Below, in pieces: positions 11,101-18,305 of a stretch of 41,985 nucleotides of DNA. A program made the translations under genes and the position numbers. Under the pieces are notes generated by a model. It saw only the letters and a list, made by a program, of their open reading frames with translations, was not told the origin of the DNA and ran no database searches. The DNA comes from a virus: positions 1 to 41,985 of IMG/VR virus record IMGVR_UViG_3300036985_003002; one strand, 5' to 3'. Each line of letters opens with the position of its first letter. Position 1 is the stretch's first letter.

Positions 11101-14100
11101 CTGCGGGAATATGTAGCAGCCAATAAAGAACTACGTGATCTTCAAAAGATTCGAAAGAAGACAAAAGAGTTGGTGCCGCGCGCGCCATTTATCACATCAA
11201 CCGATGGTTACGTAAAATTGGCGCTCAAGCATACGCTTATGGAAGCCGTTAAGGGCAATTACAAGTATGTGACGTTTATTACAGGGGAGCAAAGCGTACA
11301 GCGATACAAGGACGAGTTGCTGAAAGTCATTGATAACGTGCAAATCAATAGAAACGAAGACGGCACGTACACATACATGGCAACAAAAAATGGTCGGGAC
11401 GTCAGATCTGACAGCAATGTGTCAAGCAAGGAAGTTGCAGAAACCTTTGGCAAAGAGGGCGGAAAGGAATTGGTTCGGGTTGCGGACGCCGCTGATGTCA
11501 ACACGGTTGTAAATGTTAACGCGGTGGACATGCCTGTTGGCGGCGCAGGTATGCGCAAGTTTTACGACAGCATGGTCATAGACCTCGCCAACAAAATGTC
11601 GAAGAGGTTGGGCGGAGGCAAAATTGAATCTTTGACCATGAGCGACGGCACTGTTCAACCTGCGTTGGAAATTACCGACGCTATGGCTGCAAAGATCAAC
11701 GAGGCGGGTGGCATGCCGTTGTTCCAAGCCGCATCAAAGAAGCCCGCCCGCGCTTCGTTTAACCCAAAGACGTTCGAGGTTAAACTTGGACATCATTCGG
11801 ACATGACATCGTGGGTGCACGAGTCGAGCCACTACCTGTTCGAGACATACCACAGGATGATCTTGGACGGCAGCGCGCCGAAATGGGTCGCCGATGACTT
11901 CCAAACGCTGCTCACATTCTTTGGCGTCAAGGACAACGCTGAATGGAATACTCTTTCGTTTGAGGCGCGCAGGAAGCACTACGAGAAGTTCTCCTACAAC
12001 TTTGAAATCTACATGGCGGAAGGCAAGGCGCCAACCATTGCGTTGCAGCCGTTGTTTGATCGCTTTAAATCGTGGATCATCCAAGTCTACACCGACGTCG
12101 TAAAGCATCAGAACACTCTGTACAAGGAGCAGTTCGGTGAAGAACTTCCTCCGCTTACCGATGAAGTCCGCCGCGTTATGGATCGCATGCTTGCAACTGA
12201 GGAGCAAATCCGAAGTACGGCTGAAGCCCGCGACATGAAGGCGATGTTCCAAACGCAGGAGGAAGCAGGAGTATCTGACGCGGCTTGGGCTGAGTATCAA
12301 ACCGTGCTCGGCGCAAGTCATCGCGACGCTGTCAATGAACTGACCGCGCGCAGCATGCGCGACTTCCAGTGGGTCGGCAACATGAAGAGCAAGTTCCTCA
12401 AGGAACTGGCAAAGAAGAACGCTGCTACTCGAAGAGCAGTCCGTGACGAAGTTGAGGAACAAGTACGTGCTGAACCGATCTTCAGGGCAATTGATTTTCT
12501 GAAGTACGGAATGACCACGTCGGAAAACGGCGAGCGCGTTTTGGCAGAGAACGTTGGCAAACTTAACCTTGCCGACGCGAAGGCTGTCCTAGGAGATGAA
12601 GCCGCCAAACTTGGATACGGCAAGTACGGCATGATTGCAAAGGACGGAATGCCTGCTGACCTTGTTGCTGAACTGTTTGGGTTTAAGAGCGGCGACGAAC
12701 TGCTTCGGGCTCTCGCGGCAGCAAAGAAGGTTGGAGATGAGATTGATGCGCGCACTGACGAGCGCATGATGAAGGAGTTTGGCGACCTGAACGATCCCGA
12801 GCGTATGGAGCAGGCAGCAAATGCTGCGCTGCACAACGATGCTCGGGCTCGTGCGGTGGCAACCGAACTGAACTTCATCACGAAGGCAACGACGCCCGTG
12901 AAGGAGATGGTCGCCGCTGCCCATGAGGCTGCGGTTGATCACATCAACAACCGCAAGATCAAGGATGTCAAGGCACATGAGTTTGCTGTAGCCGAAGCAA
13001 AGGCCGCGCGTGCAGCGCGCAGCACCGCCGACTCAAAGGTAAACCCTGAAGCCATTGGAAAGTCTGCGGGTACTAGGGCATACAACAAGGCTATTGCCAA
13101 TGGCGTAGACGAAGCCGCTGCGGTGAAGTTGGGTGAGGACGCAGCAACGACTGCCGCCGCAAATGCGCAAGAGCGCATCAACCTTCACAAGAAGCAGTAC
13201 GGCGATGTTGACCCAATGGAGTCGGCGCGCCGCGCCAAGCAGCACCAGTTGTTCAACAATCAGTTGGCTGCTGTTGCAGGTGAAGTGCAAGAGGAAGTGC
13301 GAGACACAGTTAAAAGTTTCTCAAAGTTCTTCAAGGCTGATTCCAAGATCGGCAAGAGCCGCGACATTGAAATGGTGATGGCTGCGCGCTCGATCCTTTC
13401 GGCGTTTGGTTTCGGGCGTTCGGACAAAGCGCCGATTGACTACGTCAAGCAGATTGAAGCGTTCAATCCTGAACTGTTTGCGGGTCTTGAGCCGATCATT
13501 GCGCGCGCATCACGAGGAGCGCAGGACTACCGAGAACTGACGGTTGCGGAGTTCCGCGCGTTGAGTGACGGCGTCACCGCTTTGTGGAACGACGCGCGCC
13601 GAGACAAGCAGATCATGGTTGGCGACAAGAAGGTTGCGCTTGCGCAGGTCGTTGGAGAACTCGTTGATAGAACAACCGAGTTGGGCGTGCCTACCGAGAT
13701 GGCGGGTGATAAGTCTGCGCCAACACAGCGTCAACGCATGATGCGCACGCTCAACGGCGTGAAGAACATGATGCGCCGCGTCGAGCATTGGTGCGACGCG
13801 ATGGACGGGCTCGACAACACTGGAGGCCCATTCACCAAATACATCTTCCGCCCCATCGTAGACGCAATGGATGCGTACCGAGCCGACCGCACGAAGTACT
13901 TGAAGCGGTACGCTGAGTTGTGTGCAACGATCGAATTGCCAAAGGGCAGGATTGCCGCTCCTGAACTTGATTACACGTTCGGCGTCGGCAATGGTGGAAT
14001 TGGAAAGTCCGAACTGCTTGGCGCGCTGCTTCACATGGGCAACGACAGCAACATGCGCAAGTTGTTGATTGGTCGAAAGTGGGGCGAACTTGACGCCGAA

Positions 14101-15831
14101 GGAAACCTAGACACTTCTCGGATGATGAAGTTCATCAACCGAATGGTGACCGAGGGCAAGTTGGTCAAAGCGGACTTTGACTTTGTCCAAAGCGTTTGGG
14201 ATCTCAATGAGGAACTGAAGCCGATGTCGCAGAAGTCGCATCGCGACCTCTACGGTTTCTACTTCAAAGAGGTTGAAGCAACGCCGCTCAACACGCCGTT
14301 TGGCACGTATCGGGGCGGCTACGTTCCCGCCAAGGCTGATCCGTTCATGGTCAAGGACGCGCAGCGCCACGCCAAGATGGATGCGCTTGAAGGCAATTTT
14401 AATCAGGTGATGCCGAGCACGGGTCTTGGGTTTACGCAGCCTCGCGTTGAGTACAACAGGCCGCTCGCGCTTGACCTGCGCATGATCGGCAAGCACATCG
14501 ATGATGTGATTCGGTTTGCACACGTGCAGCCCGCAATCAAGGATGTGTTGAAAGTCATTGGCAACGAAGAGTTTGCTTCGGCGCTCTCGAAGATTGACCC
14601 GACCGCTATTGAGACAATGTTGATTCCGTTCCTCGGTCGTGCTGCGCGGCACACGGCTGTAGAACAGGGACGGTTCAAAGCAGTCGATGATTTTTGGATT
14701 GCTGTTCGCGGTCGAACAAGTTTGATGTTCATGTCTTTGAACCTCAGGCAACTCGGCGACGTTGGTGGAATCTCCGTTGCGCTTACAAAGGTGAAGAGGG
14801 GGCAGTTGGCTGCTGCAATGAAGCAGTACCTTGATAGCCCACATGAAGTAGCAACCATGATTGCCGAGGCGTCGCCAATGATGGATGAGCGGTTGAGCAA
14901 TCACATCAACGACACGCGCGCTCGGCTCGATGACCTGATAGGAGATCAGAGTGGCTTGGGCAAGGCTCAAGCGTTGGCGCGTAAGCACGGCATGTTCCTG
15001 AACACCGTGCTTCACAACCAGTTGGACATTGTGACGTGGCTTGGCGCATACAACCAAGCACTTGCGGAAATTGCTGCTTCAGCAGGAGACAAGGAAGCGC
15101 AACGCGAAGCGGTGTCTCGTGCCGACGCAGCCGTTCGATTGACTCAGGGCGCTATGAATCCTGAGGACGTTGCCGCGTACGAGCAAGGCACACCGTTCTA
15201 CCGAACGATCACGCAATTTACGACATACCTCAACACGTTGGCAAATCTGAACGCTGACGAGTACGGGAAGATTGTTCGTGAATTGGGAATCAGGAAGGGT
15301 GCGGGCAAGTTGGTAAAAGCGCATATCTTGGCGTACGCCGTACCCATGATTATCTTTGGAGCATGGACTGATTTGATCAGTGGCGGTTGGAACGATGACG
15401 ATGAATCATGGTATGCGCATGCGCTCGGTGTTCTCTTTGGTTCATACTTCTCGGGAGGCATAGGCATGCTCCCGTTCGGATCTCAGGTGCAAGGAGTTGC
15501 CGAGGCTACGATTGCAAAGTCAATTGGTGGATCGGTCATCCGCAACAAAGAGCACATCAACGTCAGCCCCAGTATCAATGCGTTGGAGGGTGGTGTTGTT
15601 GGTGCAGCCGATACCGCATACAGGGCAGTGAGCGGCAAGGAAATCACTGGCAAGAACATCAAGGACGCGCTTACGCTTGTTAGCCTGTTCACAGGCATCC
15701 CACTGAACCCAATTGGTAAGACGGTTGGGTACGCGGTAGACGTCAACAACAACAAGATCCAACCGACTGGCACCGCTGACTACATCCGCGGTTTGATTAC
15801 GGGATCAGCAAGCCCTGAGAGCAGGAAATAA
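5116..15831 (+). CDS. Giant polyvalent internal virion protein with metallopeptidase-like motif
   Basis: At 3,571 residues this takes a quarter of the genome and fills the place of T7 gp16. Visible parts in order: two copies of PLEQPIAIA near residue 71-90; a Gly/Ala-rich hydrophobic region, about 286-400, probably membrane-active; a polyvalent-protein module about 1040-1090 (LWYMGANRISRVF...LAVLSPQAD) continuing near 1360-1440; a charged coiled coil about 1113-1250; an EEIYWTGFYDFLD module about 1571-1630; LHVEEIQSDQS near 1898-1908 with ITGEQSVQRY and GGAGMRKFYD after it; PLFQ near 2202; HESSH (HExxH zincin signature) at 2235-2239; and an LPD38-like helical C-terminus from about 3196. I saw no lytic transglycosylase motif. 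Such proteins are carried in the virion and probably delivered into the cell. The 10.0-11.2 kb part is AT-richer than its flanks. Confidence 0.82.
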   Translation: MTPIAFQTNLDAQNRTIGSDVNRNGMPEVTEAILPTRIVVDLKANTAKMYRGTNKLEPDSRFQLEPAPPTPLEQPIAIAPLEQPIAIASPQKVGVPSATDTIKEMLDSRRNAIYHAAMRSSGGNPDADAKTLQAARDSGTSYDFVLQNMEQTQRRLFGREVAKLDLPKNAPVLAEKLATDPDFARIATDDLANLKEQEGWWSWLGHQVTGIPTAFMHGFAAYEHAESGATQVLGPPVLHSTMWPMVDAETFLNRQEQLNAHDLTFDPEREGGWLPFWNMLGMTGYSVFRAVPAAGGGAIVGGLTGALAGTAPVPWAPVTAPVGMLAGARVGAQVGLTGAIVEDNFRQMMGMIYNRAIDEGANPEVARWKAASWGLAIGGISLGLMKTLYPKLFASFLETKTAQEMAAKELAQRIAKESLTPTMSAAVKRITAQTAKRTANTLAHISGVVIGIEMANEDTRRASNMPMRIESPEGREELFNSVVQNWKFMATGSVGMQVLPPSAHNPIMSLARERTRIRISEKQAERFEALSVLQKASQLALRSPEDARLLMESTLTGTPVEDILISKEGIQRAMATLKIPMAKLDEVIPGALAQFNDVASGTAESGGYIKVKTADFKARIEKTPLGSLLLGDVTWSAEIGTMRESAARSAFLKTFISEINENVEKFSDEVNEAINKDDANRESAEKVANVIEAQLIGEGRTAEQARTESRFLGAIAFAGAARESEGKATRMTPEEFHRKYPIHIAERESEKPSEPAREVAAPTETAAQVKPVVPTTVDPTSRPRTVAEMLVENRRAEEEKANEPVGQMSRQGNDAVVEAIANLREANETHKGFAKDEGSTAKTASMHEMMSDQIDAVEREVKAGDAVGLEIEIGILQAMLGASNIREARNAVKQAGIAKQLATTAQRLIDTTRGELDRIESTPKTGEEDTLNQPLTTMVPSTKNVVLDPTIVRNPSFEEAVKPDAKTRVALEKNVLLFDTKEFTSTKSDGTVVTERAYNSIKVEGNTAQERAESIIQQMVRNLLEIHDRIPEATRKRSKLWYMGANRISRVFAKRYDLTDRQSAAGLAVLSPQADWRMNISYWERILDISRHRQQYVWDAKMTSWADGYIESKTAEWEVERLALEKSRDNANKSVLVAGKAIEGKQKKYESVLAEVDAREQLRLAELQVFENQAAEVKAARERRDITEKAAKEQRQEIAEKKSKAREAVDKARDKDNNKAIKARQELRFAETEKRQAEREAIKRQAKVDEGNPNLLVQDFIRGMSLANVESDYARAWWIRAYDEAHNPRAFRDVTPEGDFLDFVKTDKGNNYPIGWKSFDGIAKAVSIIRDGSVENIHDQLGNEHKVRSFYNNIYAPNSLLPFLTSDTHQVAADLMEPLGSSAIEVSHNFGTGKGVGVVGPQGLKGTYWMHAEAVVRAARERGLIPREMQSITWEAVKGLFKDTFKQDEKNLESVRDLWDRYRNGEATYEQTFESIVKLANGFTEPSWVGIGSDRFLPAERGHSSYENDLAHSGVTLDESALTGEERPRNIGDVAADVSKGESGVLEQSAPVSPEFFSALKRSVDAVDAKELTGAQWKDRIATLVNKGEVKEEEIYWTGFYDFLDMQREGKITKEELAAFLQNKGVDVRVLSSEKVRSGRKTYEVRSVDFGVLFGTFANMEKAEERIEINFQSSMSGYESAFDRYVEEFEGDWYVSERETVFGEPSGLIFSSRESAEAYAKTSKEEAIDIKRQKYRKSFAIKEVELGGSGRDFESQYEYEPLILPNGENYREVLLTLPNFRPPVKPASAETFAARKAIFEKYETAIEEVEAKLFDLRISSGMTQQELDALQIRRNDLRSERNKLENARDEEASEFPIPEEADALRWKIPHFGEIGEQNNVLVSTRLNDRVSEQGKPALHVEEIQSDQSAKGQDKGFQPKEGVSSSDEYQRQEDILYQRFNRSTQLGMDVLRQFDNLGFDDGDRTGPLRWLSSESNWDFENGGLDLRGLTEDQVSVLREYVAANKELRDLQKIRKKTKELVPRAPFITSTDGYVKLALKHTLMEAVKGNYKYVTFITGEQSVQRYKDELLKVIDNVQINRNEDGTYTYMATKNGRDVRSDSNVSSKEVAETFGKEGGKELVRVADAADVNTVVNVNAVDMPVGGAGMRKFYDSMVIDLANKMSKRLGGGKIESLTMSDGTVQPALEITDAMAAKINEAGGMPLFQAASKKPARASFNPKTFEVKLGHHSDMTSWVHESSHYLFETYHRMILDGSAPKWVADDFQTLLTFFGVKDNAEWNTLSFEARRKHYEKFSYNFEIYMAEGKAPTIALQPLFDRFKSWIIQVYTDVVKHQNTLYKEQFGEELPPLTDEVRRVMDRMLATEEQIRSTAEARDMKAMFQTQEEAGVSDAAWAEYQTVLGASHRDAVNELTARSMRDFQWVGNMKSKFLKELAKKNAATRRAVRDEVEEQVRAEPIFRAIDFLKYGMTTSENGERVLAENVGKLNLADAKAVLGDEAAKLGYGKYGMIAKDGMPADLVAELFGFKSGDELLRALAAAKKVGDEIDARTDERMMKEFGDLNDPERMEQAANAALHNDARARAVATELNFITKATTPVKEMVAAAHEAAVDHINNRKIKDVKAHEFAVAEAKAARAARSTADSKVNPEAIGKSAGTRAYNKAIANGVDEAAAVKLGEDAATTAAANAQERINLHKKQYGDVDPMESARRAKQHQLFNNQLAAVAGEVQEEVRDTVKSFSKFFKADSKIGKSRDIEMVMAARSILSAFGFGRSDKAPIDYVKQIEAFNPELFAGLEPIIARASRGAQDYRELTVAEFRALSDGVTALWNDARRDKQIMVGDKKVALAQVVGELVDRTTELGVPTEMAGDKSAPTQRQRMMRTLNGVKNMMRRVEHWCDAMDGLDNTGGPFTKYIFRPIVDAMDAYRADRTKYLKRYAELCATIELPKGRIAAPELDYTFGVGNGGIGKSELLGALLHMGNDSNMRKLLIGRKWGELDAEGNLDTSRMMKFINRMVTEGKLVKADFDFVQSVWDLNEELKPMSQKSHRDLYGFYFKEVEATPLNTPFGTYRGGYVPAKADPFMVKDAQRHAKMDALEGNFNQVMPSTGLGFTQPRVEYNRPLALDLRMIGKHIDDVIRFAHVQPAIKDVLKVIGNEEFASALSKIDPTAIETMLIPFLGRAARHTAVEQGRFKAVDDFWIAVRGRTSLMFMSLNLRQLGDVGGISVALTKVKRGQLAAAMKQYLDSPHEVATMIAEASPMMDERLSNHINDTRARLDDLIGDQSGLGKAQALARKHGMFLNTVLHNQLDIVTWLGAYNQALAEIAASAGDKEAQREAVSRADAAVRLTQGAMNPEDVAAYEQGTPFYRTITQFTTYLNTLANLNADEYGKIVRELGIRKGAGKLVKAHILAYAVPMIIFGAWTDLISGGWNDDDESWYAHALGVLFGSYFSGGIGMLPFGSQVQGVAEATIAKSIGGSVIRNKEHINVSPSINALEGGVVGAADTAYRAVSGKEITGKNIKDALTLVSLFTGIPLNPIGKTVGYAVDVNNNKIQPTGTADYIRGLITGSASPESRK
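5281..5304 (+). other. Perfect 10-bp intragenic stem-loop
   Basis: TTGGAACCTG at 5281-5290 and CAGGTTCCAA at 5295-5304 are perfect reverse complements around the loop ATAG. It lies 165 bases into the giant gene, and a second TTGGAACCTG-like copy follows at about 5306. It encodes part of LEPDSRFQLEP. A role in pausing, RNA stability or translation of the giant gene is inference. Confidence 0.6.
5327..5380 (+). repeat. 27-bp tandem repeat encoding PLEQPIAIA twice
   Basis: Two adjacent 27-base units differ at only two bases and encode PLEQPIAIA-PLEQPIAIA in the N-terminal linker of the giant internal virion protein. Such a unit can expand or contract by replication slippage without breaking the frame. 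Confidence 0.75.
10111..10135 (+). other. Perfect 10-bp intragenic stem-loop in AT-rich block
   Basis: AGGATTGAAA at 10111-10120 and TTTCAATCCT at 10126-10135 are perfect reverse complements around the loop TAAAC. It sits within the AT-richer part of the giant gene. No T-run follows. Its function is unknown and it could be chance, but it is the second perfect 10-bp hairpin in this gene. Confidence 0.55.
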
Positions 15832-15846
15832 ACCAAAGGAATCAAC

Positions 15847-16902
15847 ATGACCATTAGCAACGTAAACAGGTTTGTGCAGGCAGGTGGCAACGGCGCGACC
15901 GTTGTATTCCCCTTCAACTTCAAAGTGTTTCAATCGACTGACGTGGCGGTCGTCACGATGGTCACGAGCACTGGCGTACAGACGACGCCCGTGCTCGGCG
16001 TTGACTACACCGTGACGATTAGTGGTGATCAGAACTACAGCGCGGGCGGCAACGTCACATTCACCATTGCGCCTCTTACGGGCGTTCGCATCACAATCTC
16101 TTCGTTGGTGCCGAACCTTCAACCGACTGACCTGTCAAATCAGGGCGGGTTCTACCCTGACGTCATCAACGATTCGTTTGACCGTTCGACGATTCAAATC
16201 CAACAGGTCGGCGATATCGCTGCAAGGTCGCTGTCGGTTGCTCAGAGCGAGCAGGGCGTGACAAGCCTTGCGTTGCCGCCGATCGCTGTGCGCGCCAACA
16301 AGTACCTTGCGTTTGATGGTGGCGGTACGCCTATGGCGGCGACGGGTACGAACACCCCAGGAATCTCGTATGCAGGGAACGTCGAAATAACCGCCAACAA
16401 CGCGGGCTCGAACGTTGCTCGCGACGTGGTGTTCTACGACAACCTGACCGAGCGCATGCGGCTGACGGGCGCTACAGGCGCGTTGAACGTCACGGGCGCG
16501 TTGACCGTGGCAAACCTCGGCGTGTCGGGTGCGCTGACCGCGGCGCTTGCCTGTGGAGGGTTTGCGCTAACTGGTCTTGGCGCACCTACGACTCAGACGG
16601 GCGCAATGCGGTTAGACGACATCATTGTAAAATCGCGCGTGTCGATGGCGTGGGTAACCGCCAATGGCGCAATCACTGGTTCGGACGGCACAATCAGTTG
16701 GACGTTTGCGGGAATCGGAACCACAACTGTCACGGCTACCGCTAGTGCAGGATCATGGACAGGCGTGCTTATTGGGTTTAGCACGGGCGGCGCTTTGCTT
16801 TCGGTTGGTCTGCAATCAACTGCCGCGACTGCGCTCACGAAAACTAGTGCATCAATCACCGCAGCGTGGTGGTTGGCTATTGCAACTCGGAGTGGTACTT
16901 GA
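15847..16902 (+). CDS. Tail fibre protein with T7 gp17-type N-terminal anchor
   Basis: This 351-residue protein attaches to the tail and should bind the host surface. Residues 1-135 are the T7 tail-fibre anchor type (VNRFVQAGGNGATVVFPFNFKV, then TPVLGVDYTV, SNQGGFYPDVINDSFD and an IQQVGD segment). The middle is a repetitive Gly/Thr-rich shaft (ATGALNVTGALTVANLGVSGALT). The C-terminus from about 260 is a short beta-rich tip. ATG 15847 has AAAGGAA upstream. Its stop overlaps the next start (TTGA at 16899-16902). It is short for a complete fibre, so the following small protein may complete the receptor-binding tip. Confidence 0.88.
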   Translation: MTISNVNRFVQAGGNGATVVFPFNFKVFQSTDVAVVTMVTSTGVQTTPVLGVDYTVTISGDQNYSAGGNVTFTIAPLTGVRITISSLVPNLQPTDLSNQGGFYPDVINDSFDRSTIQIQQVGDIAARSLSVAQSEQGVTSLALPPIAVRANKYLAFDGGGTPMAATGTNTPGISYAGNVEITANNAGSNVARDVVFYDNLTERMRLTGATGALNVTGALTVANLGVSGALTAALACGGFALTGLGAPTTQTGAMRLDDIIVKSRVSMAWVTANGAITGSDGTISWTFAGIGTTTVTATASAGSWTGVLIGFSTGGALLSVGLQSTAATALTKTSASITAAWWLAIATRSGT

Positions 16903-17369
16903 TTCGATTCGGGCACAACTCGGGTAGCCCGATCAATACAACGCCGACAACGGCGGTCAGATCGTGCCTGAACTTCTGTCTTGTCCCGTACAGAACTGTG
17001 GCAACTTTTTCACCTGTGTTTGTGAGGGCGTATTTGTTTGGAATGTTAAGCCCGCCGAATACGGGATGGCACCAAGCAATAGGATTTGATTGGGGTGTTG
17101 TTCTTACCTTTCGCAACTTCTATCCTGCTTTAAGCGGCAGAACCGTGAACATCAGGTACGGCGTTGGAACTACCCCAGGAACCTACGCAACCGTAGTTGC
17201 TCCCAATGATGCAGGAGCAACGCTTACCCAATTCTTTGTTGAGCCGTCGTGGTACGTATCGTTTGAGTTTATTAACGACGGCACGTTTGATGGGCCGACA
17301 AACATGGTTTTGGCAAATCTGTCTAACAACACAGCGATCATCACATTTACCGTGGAGTTCGCTCCTTAG
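16899..17369 (+). CDS. Beta-rich protein after tail fibre, probable TTG start
   Basis: I do not recognise this 156-residue protein; it reads as beta-rich, with many Thr, Asn, Phe and aromatic residues. The open frame also contains GTG codons at 16866 and 16869, without a good ribosome binding site. TTG at 16899 has GGAG at 16889-16892, spaced 6 bases, and overlaps the tail-fibre stop as TTGA, so I choose it. Its place suggests a fibre tip, a fibre chaperone or a second receptor-binding subunit. An alternative is that it is a fibre C-terminus reached by frameshifting near the fibre stop. Confidence 0.6.
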   Translation: MIRFGHNSGSPINTTPTTAVRSCLNFCLVPYRTVATFSPVFVRAYLFGMLSPPNTGWHQAIGFDWGVVLTFRNFYPALSGRTVNIRYGVGTTPGTYATVVAPNDAGATLTQFFVEPSWYVSFEFINDGTFDGPTNMVLANLSNNTAIITFTVEFAP

Positions 17370-17376
17370 GATTTCA

Positions 17377-17688
17377 ATGGCAGTCTCTCAATCCGCAACC
17401 ATTACCGCTGCCAACACGTTCACCACGCCCATTCAAATCATTGGGTGGTACAACGTGTCCATCTCACGCCCGAGCGGCGTGGTCGGAACCCTTGGCGGCA
17501 CGACCGCGACGGTGCAGCGGTCATTTGACAAGGGCGTCACATGGCTTGATCTTAAGCAATGGATCGTGACGGCAGAGGAATACGGCTTCGAACCTGAAGG
17601 CTCCCTCATCCGAGTAGGTGTAAAGACAGCGCAATACGTCCTGTCTGTAAATGTGCGAATCGGTCACGAGGGCGGCATGACAAAGTGA
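17377..17688 (+). CDS. Small beta-rich virion-associated protein
   Basis: This 103-residue protein follows the fibre genes. The frame is open further upstream, but ATG 17377 has AGGA at 17367-17370 with 6-base spacing and starts 7 bases after the previous stop. The pattern GWYNVSISRP...GTTATVQRSFDKGVTW resembles small beta-sandwich proteins often found beside phage fibre or lysis genes. A role as a fibre or tail accessory is inferred from position only. Confidence 0.65.
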   Translation: MAVSQSATITAANTFTTPIQIIGWYNVSISRPSGVVGTLGGTTATVQRSFDKGVTWLDLKQWIVTAEEYGFEPEGSLIRVGVKTAQYVLSVNVRIGHEGGMTK

Positions 17689-17706
17689 GTGCACAGGTAT
17701 TCTTAC

Positions 17707-17734
17707 GGGGCATAAACCCCAAGGAATCCCTTGA
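17707..17734 (+). promoter_or_regulatory. Twin hairpins covering ribosome binding site of small membrane protein
   Basis: GGGG (17707-17710) can pair with CCCC (17717-17720), and CAAGG (17720-17724) with CCTTG (17729-17733) around AATC. The second hairpin contains the Shine-Dalgarno AAGGA of the gene at 17735. Sequestering it could delay or tune translation of the first lysis-like gene. Pairing is seen; control is inferred. Confidence 0.45.
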
Positions 17735-17911
17735 ATGTCTATTGAATCTCTCGCCGCTGTTTTGACTGTAATTGCAACCATCATCAGCACTACCGTGCTT
17801 GTGCTCGGTAAGATCAGCCGTCTTGAAGTATTGATTGCTGAACTTCGCGTACAAGTTTCGGCGTTCGAAAACCGAATCAGTCGTCTCGAAAAGCAAAAGG
17901 ATATTTCATAA
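17735..17911 (+). CDS. Small membrane protein with coiled coil (holin- or spanin-like)
   Basis: This 58-residue protein has one hydrophobic segment at residues 5-25 (LAAVLTVIATIISTTVLVLG) followed by a charged coiled coil (ISRLEVLIAELR...FENRISRLEKQ). That topology fits a small holin, an XhlA-like membrane protein or a very short inner-membrane spanin. It starts 46 bases after the previous gene, with AAGGA held in a hairpin, and its TAA abuts the next ATG. Assignment to lysis comes from topology and neighbours, not from a family match. Confidence 0.7.
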   Translation: MSIESLAAVLTVIATIISTTVLVLGKISRLEVLIAELRVQVSAFENRISRLEKQKDIS

Positions 17912-18103
17912 ATGGAAACTGCACCTAAAGCGGGATACAAGACAAGCGAGTTTTGGTTGTCGGTCGCTGCGATGGTGGTCGGCGCCGCGTTTGCAAGCGG
18001 CGTGTTCCCAACCGACTCAGGCGTTGATCGCATCCTTGGCTTGGCGGCTACCGTGCTGACTACCCTCGGCTACACCGTGAGCCGTTCATTGGTGAAGCGT
18101 TGA
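17912..18103 (+). CDS. Putative holin, two transmembrane segments
   Basis: This 63-residue protein begins METAPKAGYKTSEFWL and has hydrophobic segments at about 15-30 (LSVAAMVVGAAFASGV) and 40-56 (ILGLAATVLTTLGYTVS), ending in the basic SRSLVKR. Short phage membrane proteins of this pattern are commonly annotated as holins or holin-like. Holins form the membrane lesion that times lysis. The ATG directly follows the upstream TAA, so translation is coupled. No endolysin is recognisable beside it. Confidence 0.65.
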   Translation: METAPKAGYKTSEFWLSVAAMVVGAAFASGVFPTDSGVDRILGLAATVLTTLGYTVSRSLVKR

Positions 18104-18104
18104 C

Positions 18105-18305
18105 ATGCTCGACCGCATCGTGGCTGCTATCGCGCTCGCGCTCATCGATTTCATCGCTGGTCGGGTTGAGCGTGGGCGAGTGGCGGTTGATTCGCTTCCT
18201 GATCCCGATCGTCTTCACCGCGCTGGCGATCGCATCCGCGAGTGGCTGCGCGCGAACGGTGCTCGTGTCGGAGGGAAGCCCGATCAGGGTGGGCCCAAGC
18301 AGTGA
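18105..18305 (+). CDS. Small protein with hydrophobic N-terminus, lysis region
   Basis: This 66-residue protein starts one base after the holin stop. Residues 4-18 (RIVAAIALALIDFIAG) are hydrophobic but short for a membrane span; the rest is charged (RVERGRVAVDSLPDPDRLHRAGDRIREWLRA). I do not recognise it with certainty. Its 3' two thirds are overlapped in another frame by a lipoprotein gene at 18172, an arrangement like the nested Rz/Rz1 spanins. It lacks a clear periplasmic coiled coil, so calling it an i-spanin is speculative. Confidence 0.6.
   Translation: MLDRIVAAIALALIDFIAGRVERGRVAVDSLPDPDRLHRAGDRIREWLRANGARVGGKPDQGGPKQ

Noticed and set aside
5116-15831. N4-type virion RNA polymerase as identity of the giant protein (similar length)
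   Set aside because: I saw no polymerase motifs, while several polyvalent-protein modules and the gp16 position are evident. Length alone is not enough.
15847-17688. Diversity-generating retroelement acting on the fibre, as in BPP-1
   Set aside because: No reverse transcriptase gene and no template/variable repeat pair were seen.
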